NCBI GenBank assembly: GCA_026120185.1
Contig: JANUWF010001783.1
Coordinates: 9,176,001-9,240,000, forward strand
Direction: 5' to 3'
Source of the DNA: Voacanga thouarsii
Lineage: Eukaryota; Streptophyta; Magnoliopsida; Gentianales; Apocynaceae
DNA length: 64,000 nt
Position numbers and translations under genes: made by a program. This document shows positions 10,698-23,699 of this stretch, in pieces. The notes beneath the pieces are model-generated. The model was given only the letters and a program-made list of their open reading frames with translations, made no database searches and was not told the origin of the DNA. Position 1 is the stretch's first letter; each line of letters starts with the position of its first letter.

Positions 10698-12288
10698 TGT
10701 TGGTATTGTACCCTAAAAGCAATCATTCGTACAATATATTTTACACATTTATTTAATAAAGATGTTCTTTATCTTTTAGTTTCTTCATTATATATGTGTA
10801 TGCATGTAAAATTGATAGATAAAGTTCCTGGTATAATGTACAGTGTTAAGAGAATCATTATAACGATCATGACGATTCCTACTATATTATGTAATATTTG
10901 TGCTTAAACTATCCCTAGTTATAATATTAATGAGATAGAATATCATTAATGCGCAAAGCCTAGCACGTGTTGTATTTCTTGATTAGATCAAGAGGTAATT
11001 TTTACATCCATGAGTATTGTGATACTCAAAATTAATACATGGATGCCTATTATATGAATAAATTCACTGAATGACCTAACTATGAAGTAATCATATGGAT
11101 AACCATTTAGTACCAGTGATAGAATTTTATTATAGCAAATATGTAAGTATCTTTAGATTTGATATCTCCAAGATACTTTGTTTGATGAGCGTTGTACTTT
11201 GATTCTAATCTTTAGAATCTTATCAAGGACCGCCTATAAGATGGATATTGAGTACAATGTAAAGTAAACAAAAGTAGTTGAGATAGTCAATAAAGGATTC
11301 ATCACTACTAATAGTAGAGCCATATATCTCACAGCCACTTATAGGGAATAATTCAAGAAGTCTTTGGTCAAGGTAACTATATGTTGGATAGAGTTCCAAA
11401 TGATACACATGTTAAGTAATAAATTTTGGAACAAGCACTAACAAATTTGGGTTAGAATTAATTATATTCTAGAAGGAGTTGGCAGTAATTTTATACTCCA
11501 AATCAAATGAGATATAGTATGATGAAAAGAGTTTATTGCACTGATATTTTGCTATTTCAATGTTCACATCAAACCACTTCACTTTCTGGACTTTTATGTG
11601 GTCATGATGCATTGCTAAATGCCACTTATAATATGCAGAATATGGATTTATTAATTAAAAAATTAATAAATTAATTGCAATTAAAATTAATAAGCTGGTT
11701 CTAATTATTAAAGATTATTAATTCTATAGTGATTAAAATTAATTCATATTTTTCTACTAATTGACCAGAAAACCTAATAAGTCACATATAATAGAAGAAT
11801 TGGTACTGAAGATATTATGTGATAATATTATAGGGTTAATTTTGGGAACCTATAGCCCACATAAGTAAAAGGGCTTTTGTGTATTCTTCTAGTGGCGGTG
11901 GATTCGTATATAAATATACATATGAATATTCCAACACAGTTGCTAGGCATGCACATCAGCTTTTAGCCTGCTTGTTGTTCTTCTCAAAAGCAATTAATCC
12001 CTATAGCTGCAAATTAACCCACTAGCTTTAGTTTTATTGCGCATAGGTTGAGTACAATTCCTTGTGTAGATATGATTAGAGAAATTCCTACGCTTGAAAT
12101 TTTAGTGGCCCAAGACTTGGACAATTTTTGGAGGAATTTTGCGAGGAGAAAAATTATTAAAAGCTGCATTTTTCAGGTAATGGAATTTTTTATCTCATTC
12201 TTGACCCGACATACGAGTAATTATGTTGCATGGATTTTGTTTTAATTTTCGTTGTGCATATATTCTATTACATTATCGAAATCTGACA
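10698..12288 (+). mobile_element. Solo LTR, family F (Copia-type)
   Basis: It starts TGTTGGTATTGTACCCT and ends ATCGAAATCTGACA, and is colinear with the split 3' LTR of the minus-strand Copia element at 48039-62216, which proves LTR identity. The flanks are TCTGT at 10693-10697 and TCTGC at 12289-12293, a 5-bp target duplication with one change. No internal domain is attached, so it arose by LTR-LTR recombination. Confidence 0.85.
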
Positions 12289-12365
12289 TCTGCCTCTCTT
12301 TGTTTCCATATGCACTTCATATTCTAAGAAGCATGTATGTTTTCGTGCATTTGTGAATATGCTAA

Positions 12366-12373
12366 TGTTGAAC
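12366..12373. repeat. hAT target-site duplication, left
   Basis: TGTTGAAC, identical to 19411-19418. Confidence 0.93.
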
Positions 12374-12539
12374 CAGTGGCGGAGCTAGAAATTTAACTCA
12401 GTGGGGGCAATTCTTAGGGCAAAAAATTATAACATAAAGATTATCATACATGATATACATAACATTATAACAAATATACATAAAGAAACAACAAAAAATA
12501 CATATTTATGCAAAATTTTATTTACAGTTGTCCACGACG

Positions 12540-15500
12540 AGTTTTCATATTTTGAAACTATTGTATAATGACTTCATTGTCAATACTATTAAATACATCT
12601 CTTTCAATATAAGTAACCAAATAATTATTCATCTGACTATCTCCCATTCGAATTCTCAACTGACTCTTCACAATTTTCATTCCTGAAAATAATCTTTCCA
12701 CACTCGAAGTTGCCACGGGCAAAATCAAAGTCAATTTCATTAGCAAAAAAAAAAAAAAAACTAATGGGTAAATAATATTTTTTTGTCAACCAATTTCTTA
12801 GCAAGTTGACCAACATCTTTGATATTAAAAAAATGCACTCTTAGAGTGTATATCAGTTTCAAGTTGATTGTCAATTTGCATAAGATCAACCGCATAAAAC
12901 TCAAGGGAATAAAAAATTGAGCAAATCGAATCAATCTTCTCCTATCAAAAGTTGAAAATGAGTTACTTGGATTTAAGCATGCCGCACAAAGAAGTTACTC
13001 TATGTTGATCTCATTGAATCGGTTATTGAGCTCTTGCGGTTGCCTGTCTATGACAACATAGAATAAGTCAACCTATTAATGATGCAAGTTAGAGACATTA
13101 GTAGCTTTAAGATATGATCTTCCTGGAGGTACATAAATATCATTCGTGCAAGGAATCAAGATACTTTGTTTTTCACAAAATAAAGTCACTTCACCTAGTA
13201 AATCATCCCATCCATCTGTTGGGGATATGCCCTAGAGTCAATTTGTACTTATACAATTGTCATTATGTTTTATATAATAATATGAGGCTTTCCTTTCCAT
13301 GAATAGTGAGTTTTGTTTTATTGGTCATCAAGTACGTGACTTGATAGTAAAACCCTACAATACAATGACTATTCTAAAACTGTCCCTAATCGATTATTAT
13401 TATTGGAATAATAATAAATTAAGATTAGTATGTTTGTGACTTGATGGCTATGTTTTACTGGCCATGGATATTTGTGATATCGAGTCAAGACATAAATAAA
13501 TGTTAGAGAACATTGTATTGGACATGACCCACTGTGAGAGTACTTCATGGAATATGTCATAAGTACTTTCTAGCCATAATAATATTGAAAGTCCTTCGAC
13601 CTAAATTCATCATAATTTCTTTCTTGATAAATTCTATATTTTGACATTGTCTAAAGTTGTCTTTAACCAGATAATAAATTAGACTACTGTTGGATATAGA
13701 ATAAATCAAGGAGAGGAATATGATTGATTGTGAAGGAATTTGTCCCTCTCAGTTATGGGAGAGATATCCATGGGCCCCTTGATAAGTTAGACTGTTAAAA
13801 ATGCATGGCCGTGCTCAAATATATCAATCTAAGATATTGATATCATTTGTTTGAACAGTCTACTATGAAATCAAGAAATAATTGATTAAGCTTAATAAGG
13901 ATGACATGCTCCGTGCCTTATGCTTAATCCGGATATCGTGTGACAAAATGGACTAAATATAAAATTATGGTTTGGTTCAAAGAGATCACCGATCTTCATT
14001 TAACCTGGATAGTTATAATGTTTTGCTAGAAACCTCTTATAACTTGTGGGCCATTTAAATACGATTTAGGCATCGCTGCCAGTGTTAAATGAACCTATAG
14101 GGTCACACAATAAGCGAACTTGTTAGGTTATTTTTCTCGGTGACCAGAGTTCGATGAATCTGGATGATATCCAGATTATAAGAATCGACTCTGTAAAATA
14201 ATTAGTTAAATTACCGAGATAATGGCAGTAATCTTATCATATCAGCTTTAATTTAATTTGAATTTAAATTAGAATATGATAAGATATGATTAGGATTGGA
14301 CTCTAAGAGGTTCGAGGGTTTTTTAAGAAAACCCTAGCCGTCTTTCAATAGTCCAATTTTTCCGGTTGAGAACATTCGTGCCATTCTCTACCAGAGAAAA
14401 AAAAACCTCTCAAACCCTAGGCGCTAGCACTCCCGGGTATCGAGTGAGTTCGCGGTGTGTATCCGATAGAGGACGTTCGCATACTGCAGCGTCTGGTGAT
14501 TGTTCGGGTTGAACGTACAACAACGCAACCAGAATCGAAGGATTTCGATTACAACAACCAGAGGTAATTCTTAAAGCTTAGATCTTCTTAATCGTTTACT
14601 TGGGTCCTCGGGAGGGATTCGTAGATGTTTTCCGCGTTTAGGAGTCCACGAATCCCAACACCATCATCTCTCATAATTTGTAACTGCTACTTGGAAATTT
14701 TACCAATTCTATAGCATTAACTATGTCTTGAGCTTCAACTCTTTGCTCAGAATTCAAACCTTCCTTAGCAATATTTTCAAGTACATCAATAGTAGATGAG
14801 AACAAGATTATTATGCTTAGGAACATGCCATAATGCGAATCCCATCTAGTATCACCGGCACATTTAAGACTAACCTCTTGGTTTAAGGCTTTTCCACTTG
14901 TAAGATCACCATTTTTCAATGTCTCAAAAATCCTGGCAGCTTGTCTTTCTCTAAAATTATCATGTCATTTACATGAAACTCCAACAACATGGATAACAAA
15001 ATTAACATTGTAAAATAGTGAAGCAACATGATTTTCATTTTTTGCAACTGCTACAAAAATTAATTGAAGTTGATGAGCAAAGCAATGAATATAGAAAGCA
15101 AATTCATTTTCTTTCAAAATCAAGCTTTTTCAAACCATTAATTTTGCCACACATTTTGCCAACTCCATCATAGCCTTGTCCTCGTAATCTTGATAGACTT
15201 AATCCATGCTTGGAAAATAATGACTCAAGTGCTTCTTTAAGTGACAAAGCAGTTGTCTCAGAGACATGTACAATAACTAAAAAGTGCTCAAGCATACAAC
15301 CTCTTTTACTTAAATAGCACAAGATAATGGCCATTTGTTCCTTGTTTGATATATCACAAGATTCATCAACTAATACAGCAAATAAATCGTCACCCAACTC
15401 ATTAATTATAGCATTTGTTGTCTCACTTATTGCAACACTTATAATGTCAATTTGAATATCATGAGCTATCATCTTTAGATTTCTAGGAGCATTCTTTAAA

Positions 15501-16260
15501 ACAACATTTTTAGTTGCCTTATTGTGATTAGCAAGAAAATGCAAGAGTTCAAGAAAATGTCCTTGGTTACTCGATTCTTCTGATTCATTATGTCCATTAA
15601 AAGCTACCCCATGACGTAAAAGAAATTGAAGACAATCTACTGAAGCAATCAACCACATTCTTTATTCATTCCGAGCTTGATTTCATTGCTTAACTAAAAC
15701 AAATTGAATATGCTAATTTTGATTCATCAAGTCCTCACATTTCTTATAAGTTTGATTGTGAGCACTATTTGGACCACCTATGTGAATTCTCATTCTATCT
15801 TTCTTATTCCAATTTGAAAAACCTTCAAGAATAAATGAATCTCCACCTCCTTGTTTTCCAATATGATTAAGTCTAAAAAGATAATAGTATAAGCAAAAGA
15901 TAGCATCATTTGATATGCTATATTCCAACCAATCATTCTCATTAAACCAATTAGGATTAAATCGATGCAACACATTTCCAATACTTGTTTGTGGAAAATA
16001 ATGATTACATGGTTGACAAGGTCCTTTTTTGCAAGTAAAACCTTCTTACCTTATCTTGGTCATTAGGATGATATTTCTGATATTCATGTACAAATACTTG
16101 GATTCGAAGGTAGACTTTCTAAATTAATTTCAATATGAGCTTGCTTTGAAGATTATTGTTTATCTTCTTGATGACTACTTTCATGACTCAAATTTGACTG
16201 CTCCAATGTTAATTTTCTTTTGAAGTATCTTTCTATTATCTGAAATTAAAAAGAAAACAA
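12540..16260 (-). pseudogene. hAT transposase, zinc finger MYM-type 1-like, disrupted
   Basis: Read on the minus strand from about 16260. An N-terminal IIERYFKRKLTLEQS stretch is followed by the TTF-type zinc-finger region (15713-15973, with NPNWFNENDWLEYS and GGPNSAHNQTYKKCEDLMNQ). Next is the DUF4371 catalytic region (15104-15658, including LFAVLVDESCDIS and SRLRGQGYDGVGKM). A middle part at 14671-14919 has GDTRWDSHYG, and the C-terminal dimerisation domain is at 12558-12746 (LPVATSSVERLFSGMK and RIRMGDSQMNNYLVTYIE). A solo LTR separates the middle from the C-terminus. Stops and frameshifts between these blocks make it non-functional. Confidence 0.88.
13217..14660 (+). mobile_element. Solo LTR, family H, inside the hAT transposase
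   Basis: TGTTGGGGATATGCCCTAG...GAATCCCAACA, flanked by the perfect 5-bp duplication CCATC (13212-13216 and 14661-14665). The LTR is 1444 bp with no internal domain. It interrupts the hAT transposase frame between the middle and C-terminal domains. Superfamily is inferred as Copia from the terminal sequence. Confidence 0.9.
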
Positions 16261-17155
16261 ATCTTATAATTAAAAATATTTTAAAATTATAATTGGAATA
16301 TATTTGAATTATTAAAAAGTAAAAATAACAATGCATATTTTCTTCATGCTCATCTTCCCTAAATATGAGAAATAAAAATCAGTAAGAGTCAATAAAATAA
16401 TGCCAAAATAATACAACTTTGTGACTTTGAACACAAAATATAGGGGATATTCATCTTCTGAGTTAGTTGCCTTTTCAATCAAAATCTATATTGGATTCTA
16501 AACTTAAATCCTCAATTAATTTTTTTTAACATCTAGCAGACTAGCATTTTTTAAAAAATTAAATAACAAATAAACTATATTAATATTATCATATAAATAT
16601 TAATTCTACACTACATTTAATTTCAAATAATCAATCATCACTTAAATATTCAGTTTATATTATAATTAATAAATATTCAATTTATTCAAACAAACACTCA
16701 GCATTTCATATTTTTCATATGAATCATATCATAACGAATATCAACAATATAAATCCAATACAACTAAAATTAAATAATAACATTAAGAATATTATATATG
16801 ATAATATGAAACAATCATAACTTCACAACCAATAATTTATTGATTTAAAATAAAGGATTAAAAGATTTATTAAATTACCTTAGTTCCTTATTGTCCTCAA
16901 GATTCTTCTGTAATTGTTGTCTTAATGTCTTCCCTTTCCACTGCTAACCTTCAACTTTTATCTCTTGATAGATCACATGAAAAAGATAAAAAATTTTAAT
17001 GAATAATGATAAAAAAAAAACAAACAAAAGTGATAGTTTGAATCTATACTCAAAAGACTTCAAAAGCTTTTCTTTATCTTTTCTCTTTTCCTCCCTCTCT
17101 CCATACTAACAGAGTTAGAGATGTTGAAGGCTTGAAGCCAATATCTATATATATA
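16261..17155. other. hAT non-coding 5' region
   Basis: AT-rich sequence between the transposase start and the inserted family-E LTR. It includes pyrimidine-rich leader sequence at about 17070-17105 (plus strand). No gene seen. Confidence 0.6.
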
Positions 17156-18987
17156 TGAAGGTTAATATAGCAAAAACAATAAAACCGAAAGCATGCTCAC
17201 AGAATAAAACGAAAACAGAGCATCACATGGAAGTTGTTTACCTTTACGTTTCCTCACTGGTCTAGGGGGTGCCGGTGCCTCTGTCTGAACCGATTCTGGT
17301 TGAATGCTTGAAGCCACTGGTTCTCCCAAAGAAACCTCTGGTTGCACTCTTGCAATTCGTCTGTTTCTTCTTATTCACATGAAACTTTTGAGCTTCTAGA
17401 ATATGGCCACTGCCTTGACACCTGCCGGTGAAAACAACAATAGGATAGAAGTCTAGCCTTTTTTTTTCTTTGATTCAATGCTAACAAGCTATCATCAAAG
17501 AAGGATTTTCTCTTCCTGTTATCTTTTCTGGAAAACCAGATTCTTCACACAGAGAGACCCCGAGAGAGTAAAAAAAATTAGCTTTTAGTTATCCTTGCAC
17601 ACCAAATACGGGATCCATCCCTTGCTTTTTTTTTTTTTTTACTCTTGGTCTCATCCATTGGGCCAGATAAAATTATTTACTCTTAAGCTTAAACACCCAT
17701 AAATAATAAGCCTCAATTATTTATTTTCTGGACTTCATAAAACAGCCCAATAAATAATTAACATGCCCAAATAGACCAATATAAAATATCAGACCTTTTA
17801 TCTAGTTTATACCTAGGTTAATTTTCTAATTATTCAATCTGGGCCTTGGGCCCTGAATGATTAATTAACTAATTAAATTAGATAAAATATATACTTTCTT
17901 TTGGGCCTTTTATTTTATTCTAATCCAATAATAAATCAGACTACTTAAATAAAATAAAACACATAATTATCAAGATCAATTCTTTAACTTAAATCTGTCA
18001 GGATTTAACAGTTATTCCGGGGACTAAAAGACACATCGCCTTGGCTACTAAAATGACCAAAATACCCCTACTATTTAAATAGCTGTATTTTACATTTTAA
18101 ATATTTCCTAATATCACCATAAGAAAATATTGACCACAAGGACAATACTGCGTTAGCAAAGTCTCCGACCTACAGGTGTAATGACTAAAATACCCCTCTA
18201 TGTATCGCTGTACATTTAGAGAGGAATAGTGTACTAACACCTCTCTAAAAGACATCTACCATCCTTATACATTTAGTCCAATGATCCACAACTCCTGGAA
18301 TGTTTTCGCTTTGCAAGAGAGCTACCTTAAGGCAAACATTTAAGTCGTGTTCCCCAGGACCCTGGATATTTATATTATTCGAACAATCACAGAGGGCAAT
18401 ATTGCACATAAGCTATCTTGTACAAGTCTGTCTTAACTAATTAGTCACATATATACCCAAAATATAAGTGTATTGGCTTTACACAAAAATCTCAACTATA
18501 GCATATCAAAGTACATGCTTCCAGCTTCGTTAGACCACCAACTCATACTCAAGCGGTAGAGTATTAGTCTATGCTGTAGCAGTAATAGTTTGGGCTTCTT
18601 CTAAATAGTACTTTTAAAAACTACTATTACAAGTCATATTCTATGTATTCGAAATACGCTCATACTATGAAGTGAGTGGACTACACACTAGCTAAAGATA
18701 AGTTATTCTCCATTTGGAATTCATAACACAATAACCTAGACATGATGAGATTTCCATTCTCATCAATTGGTTAAGAATAAACGTTTATGTGTTAAGTAAG
18801 TCGTGGTCCATACCTTACTGTGAACAATCAACATTCACATGGACCACTTACTTAAACACAATGGGTCTTTTTCAAATGAAATCGTGCACAAAAGTAATGT
18901 AAAATTCACAAATAATTTTGAGAATAAATTCTTTTATTAATAAATTTGATAATTATATCAAAAACCTAGTCTAGAGGGCATACATTG

Positions 18988-18992
<5 letters not shown>
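17156..18992 (-). mobile_element. Solo LTR, family E, copy 1
   Basis: Read on the minus strand it starts TGTTGCAATGTATGCCCTC and ends at TG/CA termini, 1837 bp. It is flanked by ATATA at 17151-17155 and 18993-18997, though the site lies in AT repeats. It is colinear with the split family-E LTR at 48906-61380 and uninterrupted, so it serves as an empty-site reference for that copy. A short R-rich frame (RRNRRIARVQPE, about 17175-17380 minus) has a degraded counterpart in the other copy. Confidence 0.85.

Positions 18993-19042
<50 letters not shown>
18993..19042. repeat. (AT)n microsatellite
   Basis: About 25 AT units at the right edge of the family-E LTR, within the hAT element. Confidence 0.9.
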
Positions 19043-19044
<2 letters not shown>

Positions 19045-19410
19045 ACACAGTCACATGTATACGTTAATTCGCTAAAAGCTAAAGCAATTGTCTTTTGCTC
19101 TTTGTTTGCTGTTTCTCCAAGAAGCTTTTGACTTTGGTACTTGGTAGAGCCTTTATCAATTTATCAAAGAAAATAATTAAAGAAAAAGGCGTTTAAATTT
19201 CACTATTCTCAAAAGAAAAGGACAGCTTGATGAGTGACCCACTCAAAATAAGCAAAAGCCCATATTTTCTATTACTCATTTAATTCTTTTATTTTACAAT
19301 GACCCCATTTTTTTAGTGGTGTCAATTTATACATATTTAATTTTAATATATGATTACTAAAAGTTTTTAAAATTTTTTACCTTACTCAATACAAACTACA
19401 TCCACCCCTG

Positions 19411-19418
19411 TGTTGAAC
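19411..19418. repeat. hAT target-site duplication, right
   Basis: TGTTGAAC, identical to 12366-12373. Confidence 0.93.
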
Positions 19419-19526
19419 GAATTGTGTTTGTGGTATACAATGTACAAAATTTAGGGCGAGGCATCAACGCCTGCTGTTCAATCAGATTCTCCGTCTTTAT
19501 CATTAGAGGATTACTTGAAACTACTA

Positions 19527-19745
19527 GGCTGTGCTTGGGAAGAATTTCTTCTCAATCCAAACCAAGTCTAATTTAAAATAACATTAATTTAAATAATTTT
19601 CGCTTCCTGAGAACTGTTATATACTCACAACACATCACATTTTCTCTCTTATTAATGATTGGACCCCACATTTATTCCACATTTGATAATGTTTTATTAA
19701 ATTTTAACAAACTCATCTCAATCAATTCCTTATCCGAGTACAGCC
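19527..19745. mobile_element. 219-bp MITE in exon 1 of the neurochondrin pseudogene, TA target
   Basis: Terminal repeats GGCTGTGCTTGGGAAG on the left and, inverted, GGCTGTACTCGGATAAGG on the right. It is flanked by TA on both sides. Removing it with one TA rejoins the coding frame LKLL|KSKRDEQ exactly as in the family, which fixes both borders. TA duplication suggests a Tc1/mariner (Stowaway-like) or Harbinger-type origin; the ends do not settle which. Confidence 0.85.
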
Positions 19746-20353
19746 TAAAAAGTAAGCGTGATGAGCAGTGTCTCGCTAGTCTTCTTTTGGTCACTAGAAT
19801 TTGCAGTAAATATGACTATTTCGCCATCTACTAAGTTTACCATATTGTAGGCCCTAAATTTCTCCACCGCCTCCTATGCACCAATTGGCTAATTAATGCT
19901 TCAAATTTATTTTCCTATTTCTTCCTTTTGTTATTTTCTTTCCCTTTGCATTATTATAGAACTTAACCTCTGCACATTTTGTCAATAAAATGAAACAAGA
20001 ATTGGGAAAGGATATAGAGGAACTAAGCATCGTGAGGCACACTTGCAACAATCGGTTACCATTCTTTCAGCATTTTATAAGGTTCCCAAATTGCTGCTTC
20101 TGAAGATATGCATGCAAACATTCCTCTGATACTTTAGATTATGTCAAAACTGTATGTTTTTCGTTGCGTCCAATTTCTTCTTGTCTAATCCTTTGTGATA
20201 TAAATGGACAACTTACTGATTTTACTTTTCCTTAATTATTTATTCACTATCTTTATCTCACCGCTATGAGATATCAATTAATAGAATTTTATTTAGAAGG
20301 AACTTTTGTATGTAGTATACATGTTTTAGAGATGGTGGCGTGATTATGAAGTC

Positions 20354-21876
20354 TGTTATCCCTAAAGGCATTCTCTTGTATTTTGACTTATGAAAAACAT
20401 TGATAAGGGTTAACTTGTATGATCTATATGTGATAGGACATATTTGACCCCAATTCTTACAAGGTATGCAAATAAGACTGCTAAATAGCTCTTAAGCAAA
20501 TGAAACTCAAAGGAGTGATTGATCAAGCATAATGTCATCTTAAGAGCTTGTATACCGTGAAGCCTTTGTGAAAGAACTATAGAATAAGAATCGTTGTTAA
20601 AGTATTATCTATAAATTTCTATATCTCTTTACCTTATATTCAATTTTTTTTTTACCTTAAAGCACGAAAATAAAATGATTTTAAAAGTAGGTTTTCATAT
20701 GTTTGGATTGAGTAGTTTGGATGAACCTCTGAATCCAAAACTCTATCTAATACTCTGTAATATTTTAAAAATGTTTCTGTCTAAAAAAGTGTCATTCTAG
20801 ACTCACATTTTAGACAGACATCTTTCCATTTTGTGAATCCAAAATCCTGACAAAAAGTAACTAGCTATTGGGACTTCGGGTTTAGCTCCTATAAAAGCTT
20901 TCAATCTCTCTCAGAAACACTCTTACACTTTAGAATACAAAAATCTCACTTTTCATTGTGCTTCAAAGTGAAATCAAAATTGCTCTAAAGGTAAAAAAGT
21001 ATAGATGCTTAGATTGTTTATATCTGCTCAATCTATGAGCTATTTCTATATTTTCTCTATAATTTATTTTGTATCAAGGTTTGGAAAGTAAAACCCAGTT
21101 AGAGTGAGTCTTGATTTATTGTGCATCAAGGTTAAGAAAGTAAAATCCAGTTGGGGTGAACCTTAATTGTTGAGTTTTAAAGAGGTTGGGTTTAAAACCA
21201 AGTGTGGTGATTCTCTTATATAAGATTGGTGTTGCATATCACCAGTGATTTGGGAAAAATATTTTAGTGATTGTGTTGAAATTCTTAAGTGTGTACTTAA
21301 GGTAGTGGATGTAGATCATTTGAGGATCGAACTACTATATATCATTGGGCCTTTTCTTCTGCATTTTATCTACACTTTGTCATTGCATTTTCTCTGGTTA
21401 TCAGATCAAAGAATTCTGTCCTTGTCTCTGCAATTATTGATCAGCTTTAAAGACTTTATTGTTCTATAGTAAGTCTGTGTTTGTTATCTCAACTACCCAT
21501 CTTTAAAACAGACTATCTTCTCGCCATTTAGTGCTGATTCAAAAGATTCCTATCTACACTCCGACAGCAACAAAGCAAATGTTATCATTGTAAACACAAG
21601 CATTACATTCCTCTTTGCATTCATTAATTTAATCAAAGACTTTATGTAGTTTGGTGAATATGTTATTATTACTTAATTTATCCATCTTAAATATAGATCT
21701 TCTTTCCATCATTTAGTGGAGCTTTGAAAGTTCTTTAGCAGCTCATTCACAATTGCACGAACAATATTTTTTTGGCTCACTCACTTTGTTGGTCCTTGCT
21801 TTAAGATTTTTAGAAGATATTTAAAATCTGAAGTTATTTGCCATAAACCTTATTCACCATCCTCTAAGGTTTATCA
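20354..21876 (+). repeat. 5' LTR of element A
   Basis: TGTTATCCCTAAAGGC to AAGGTTTATCA, 1523 bp, colinear with 39424-40975 and more distantly with the LTRs of element B. Confidence 0.92.
20890..20897 (+). promoter_or_regulatory. Likely TATA box in the 5' LTR of element A
   Basis: TATAAAAG preceded by CTCC; conserved at 39956-39963 in the 3' LTR. The equivalent site in element B is TATAAATA. Confidence 0.55.
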
Positions 21877-21878
21877 AT

Positions 21879-21890
21879 TGGTATCAGAGT
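21879..21890 (+). other. Primer binding site, element A
   Basis: TGGTATCAGAGT, two bases after the 5' LTR end, matches the initiator-Met-tRNA site TGGTATCAGAGC used by Copia elements. Confidence 0.9.
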
Positions 21891-21938
21891 ATTGGTCTAC
21901 ATTATCTTTGGTTTGACAGCCTTGTAGGAAAGATCTAG

Positions 21939-23690
21939 ATGGCAAACACATCTTCTCTGCCTTACATCGAAGGATCATTAACAAATTGACCACCTTTGTT
22001 CAATAGAAGCAATTATACATTCTAGAAAAACAGAATGAAGATCTATGTCTATTCAATTAATTTTGAGCTATGGAATCTGATCGAAAAGGGACTATTTGTC
22101 TCGTAAAAAATTATTGAAGGTAGAAAAGTTCCTAAATAGAGTAATAACTATGACAATGAGGATATTTCGAAAATGACTTTAAATTTTCAGACAATGAATA
22201 TATTGTGTTGTGCTCTTGACGCTAATAAATACAACTGGGTTAGCGGTTGTGATTCAACTTATGAAATGTGGATATTATTTGAAGTCACCCATGAGGAGAC
22301 TAATCAAGTTAAGGAATCAAAGTTAGGACTTATAGTCCGCGACAAGTGAGAACATAATCGATTTGTTCACCAGATTCACAAACATCATGAATGCATTGAA
22401 GGCATATAGGAAAATCTATTCCTTCAGTGAGCAAAATAGAAAGCTACTTGATCTTTTGCCGAAAAGCTGGCAACCAAAAACTTGCCTGTGAAGGAATCTA
22501 AGAATTTAAATAGCTTACCAACTGAAGAATTGATCGGATCTCTCTTGATGCATGAAATGAAACTCAAAAGGTTTCAATAACATAATGATAATGGCAAAGG
22601 AAAAAGAAGAACAGCCTTAAAAGCTGGAAACAATGAAGCTATCAGTAGATAATCTGAAAGTGATTGTGGTACTAATATGGACAATGAAGAATTGGCTATG
22701 GTAGCTAGAAAATTCAAAAATATGATTAGAAAAGGCAACTTCAGCAAAGGGAAGAAGTTTGTCGAAAAGAAAAGACAAACTTCGTCCTTGAAACCTCAAT
22801 GCTATGAATGCAAAAGCACAGAGCATTTTATTGTTAATTGCCCAATAGCTAAAGAAAGAGAAGCCAAATACAACAAGAAGAAAAGAACTGGTTGGTATAT
22901 GGAACCAAGATGAATCCAAGATAGAAGAAAGTTGTGAATCTGAAGATGAGAACGCAAACATCTGCTTTATGGCCATGGAGGCTAAGGTAAATCCCACTTC
23001 TTCAAATTTGATATCTAAATTGTATGATTCTGATAGTAAGAAGCCTAATGATCTGAATGAACTATTTTTTGACATGTTTCATGAACTCAAAAAGCTATCT
23101 AAAGAAACAAGGAGATGAAAACGAAAATAGATTCCTTGTTAGATGATAATGCAAAGCTATTGAATGAGAATAAAGTTTTGTTTGATTTCGTTATATGCTC
23201 AAATGTTGAAAATGATGTTATCCTAACTTCTTTACATTGTATGTCATTTGAAAACAAATGTTTGTGTGACAAAGTACTTTTTCTTGAAATTATGCTCAAA
23301 CAATTTTGATGATATGAAAAATAGAGTTGATGACCTTACCACGTGCATTAAGAAATTCACAAATGGCAAAAACAATCTAGAAAAATTACTTGGTGCACAT
23401 CACGTAGTTGGAAACCGAAATGGTCTTGGCTATAGGCATGAAAACAAAGTTGAAAATTACAGATTATACTTTGTAAAAGTTGGTTCTTTATACATAAATG
23501 ATATTTGTTGCACATATTGTGAAAAATCTGAACACATAGCATCTAGGTGTTATATTAGGAAGAAAGTGAAATATGATACAAAAACAATTTGAAAAATTAG
23601 AGAAATCATTATTAACCCCCGTGGACCTAATAAAATGTGGGTACTAAAAGGCGTTCTTCCATTTTATGAATAAGTACATCAGTTGCAAAA
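21939..23690 (+). pseudogene. gag of element A, broken
   Basis: It begins MANTSSLPYIEGS and runs with many stops and frameshifts. The UBN2-like capsid region is recognisable (ELWNLIEKG and MKLKRFQ-type pieces). A CCHC zinc knuckle CYECKSTEHFIVNCP lies at about 22799-22843, and a second CxxC...HxxxxC, CTYCEKSEHIASRC, at about 23512-23553. Layout is the same as gag of element B at 51001. Confidence 0.82.
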
Positions 23691-23699
23691 ATTGAGCTT

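Larger units (their letters stand above)
12374..19410 (-). mobile_element. hAT DNA transposon (TTF zinc finger / DUF4371 type) with 8-bp target duplication
   Basis: Perfect 8-bp direct repeats TGTTGAAC flank the element at 12366-12373 and 19411-19418, the size expected for hAT. Terminal inverted repeats are imperfect: CAGTGGCGGAGCTAG on the left and, read inward from the right, CAGGGGTGGATGTAG. The minus strand encodes a degraded hAT transposase. Two solo LTRs (13217-14660 and 17156-18992) were inserted later; without them the element is about 3.8 kb. It lies immediately upstream of the neurochondrin pseudogene. Confidence 0.93.

Noticed and set aside
10432..10722. Overlapping long frames of Ser-Leu (plus) and Arg-Glu (minus) repeats
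   Set aside because: They are produced entirely by the two CT microsatellites; no coding signal outside the repeats.
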